A DNA stretch of 64,000 nucleotides from Haploplasma modicum ATCC 29102 (GTDB lineage: Bacteria > Bacillota_I > Bacilli_A > Acholeplasmatales > Acholeplasmataceae): the NCBI RefSeq assembly GCF_000687835.1, contig NZ_JHYB01000002.1, forward strand, positions 372,001 through 436,000, in the 5' to 3' direction. The notes under the pieces were generated by a model that saw nothing but the letters and a program-made list of their open reading frames with translations, was not told the DNA's origin and made no database searches. Of this stretch, positions 63,820 to 64,000 are shown one piece after another (positions within the stretch are counted from its first letter, which is position 1; every line of letters starts with the position of its first letter). The position numbers were made by a program, and so were the translations under genes.

Positions 63820-64000
63820 TTTTGTTCTCCTTTTGCTGAAATACTCTCTGCTAAAGCCTTTATTTTATTAAATCTATGATTTAATCCTGAACGGCTTATT
63901 TCTTCATTGTATTCTTCCTTATACAATTTTACCAAATCTGTTAAGGAAATATCAACATATTTTTCTCTTAAATCCATTACTTTTAGTAATTTACTATCAA
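63816..64000 (-). CDS. whiA: WhiA, C-terminal part (cut by window edge)
   Basis: The last 60 or so codons of a gene continuing past 64000. The translation ends in DLREKYVDISLTDLVKLY, then EEISRSGLNHRFNKIKALAE, which is the C-terminal helix-turn-helix of WhiA, a DNA-binding protein linked to cell division in Gram-positive bacteria. It ends in TGA overlapping the acpS start (ATGA). This is partial, so only the C-terminus can be judged. Confidence 0.85.
   Translation of the reverse strand, partial: DSKLLKVMDLREKYVDISLTDLVKLYKEEYNEEISRSGLNHRFNKIKALAESISAKGEQK

Noticed and set aside
1-64000. UGA read as tryptophan (Mycoplasma code 4)
   Set aside because: TGA ends several well-defined genes (923-925, 49165-49167, 63816-63818), overlapping the next start codon, and tryptophans are encoded without TGA in all reading frames listed here.
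1-64000. CRISPR arrays, insertion sequences, prophage genes or integration sites
   Set aside because: No repeated spacer pattern, transposase, integrase or terminal inverted repeats were seen; gene order is continuous and base composition even.

Overview
The window looks like the chromosome of a low-GC, AT-rich relative of the Firmicutes/Mollicutes. Acholeplasmatales- or Izemoplasmatales-like is my best guess. TGA is a true stop (for example at 923-925, 49165-49167 and 63816-63818, each overlapping the next ATG), so the Mycoplasma code does not apply. Shine-Dalgarno sites are strong (AGGAGG, AAGGAG, GAGGTG) and many promoters carry an extended -10 (TGnTATAAT). Long secreted proteins end in a C-terminal membrane helix with a Lys/Arg tail instead of an LPXTG sorting signal, and no murein-synthesis gene is present. 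Both suggest, but do not prove, a wall-less cell. Almost all genes are on the minus strand.

Region 1 (1-10.7 kb) is mostly housekeeping: a drug-type ABC exporter, a guanylate-kinase-like protein, dnaB, a gdpP-rplI fusion, rpsR-ssb-rpsF, then on the plus strand cutC and a HAD phosphatase, then an HrtAB/LolD-type ABC exporter. Region 2 (10.8-15.9 kb) is the pyruvate dehydrogenase operon pdhA-pdhB-pdhC-lpdA. Region 4 (56.4-64 kb) holds two unknown membrane proteins, arginine-to-putrescine genes (speA, speB), tRNA-Ser and tRNA-Glu, tex, an unknown membrane protein, acpS and the 3' end of whiA.

Region 3 (16.1-56.4 kb) is the striking part: about 40 kb on one strand devoted to harvesting peptidoglycan-type and related amino-sugar glycans. 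Outside the cell are an N-acetylmuramoyl-L-alanine amidase lipoprotein (45470-48061), a membrane-anchored protein with two DigH/YngK-type (GHL10) glycosidase domains (49165-52923), a phosphodiester glycosidase, two solute-binding proteins, a DUF5696-like protein and an NHL-repeat protein. Two ABC permease pairs, with no ATPase, provide uptake. Inside are a third GHL10 enzyme, a GH20 hexosaminidase, NagZ, NamZ (YbbC), a MurNAc/GlcNAc kinase, AnmK and MurQ. A RpiR/MurR-type regulator, an M19 dipeptidase and a PIG-L-type deacetylase complete the set. The logical flow is: strip the peptides, cut the bare glycan, import it, take it apart from both kinds of end, phosphorylate MurNAc or anhydroMurNAc, and remove lactate with MurQ.

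Three promoters in this region carry sites close to the CcpA cre consensus (21973-21988, 45378-45391, 55359-55374), placed where binding would block transcription. This links the surface protein, a transporter/hydrolase operon of about 18.6 kb and the anmK operon to carbon catabolite control. Other points are a gdpP-rplI gene fusion with an intact internal ribosome binding site for L9, and a homopolymer frame break (T7) in the signal sequence of the large solute-binding protein.
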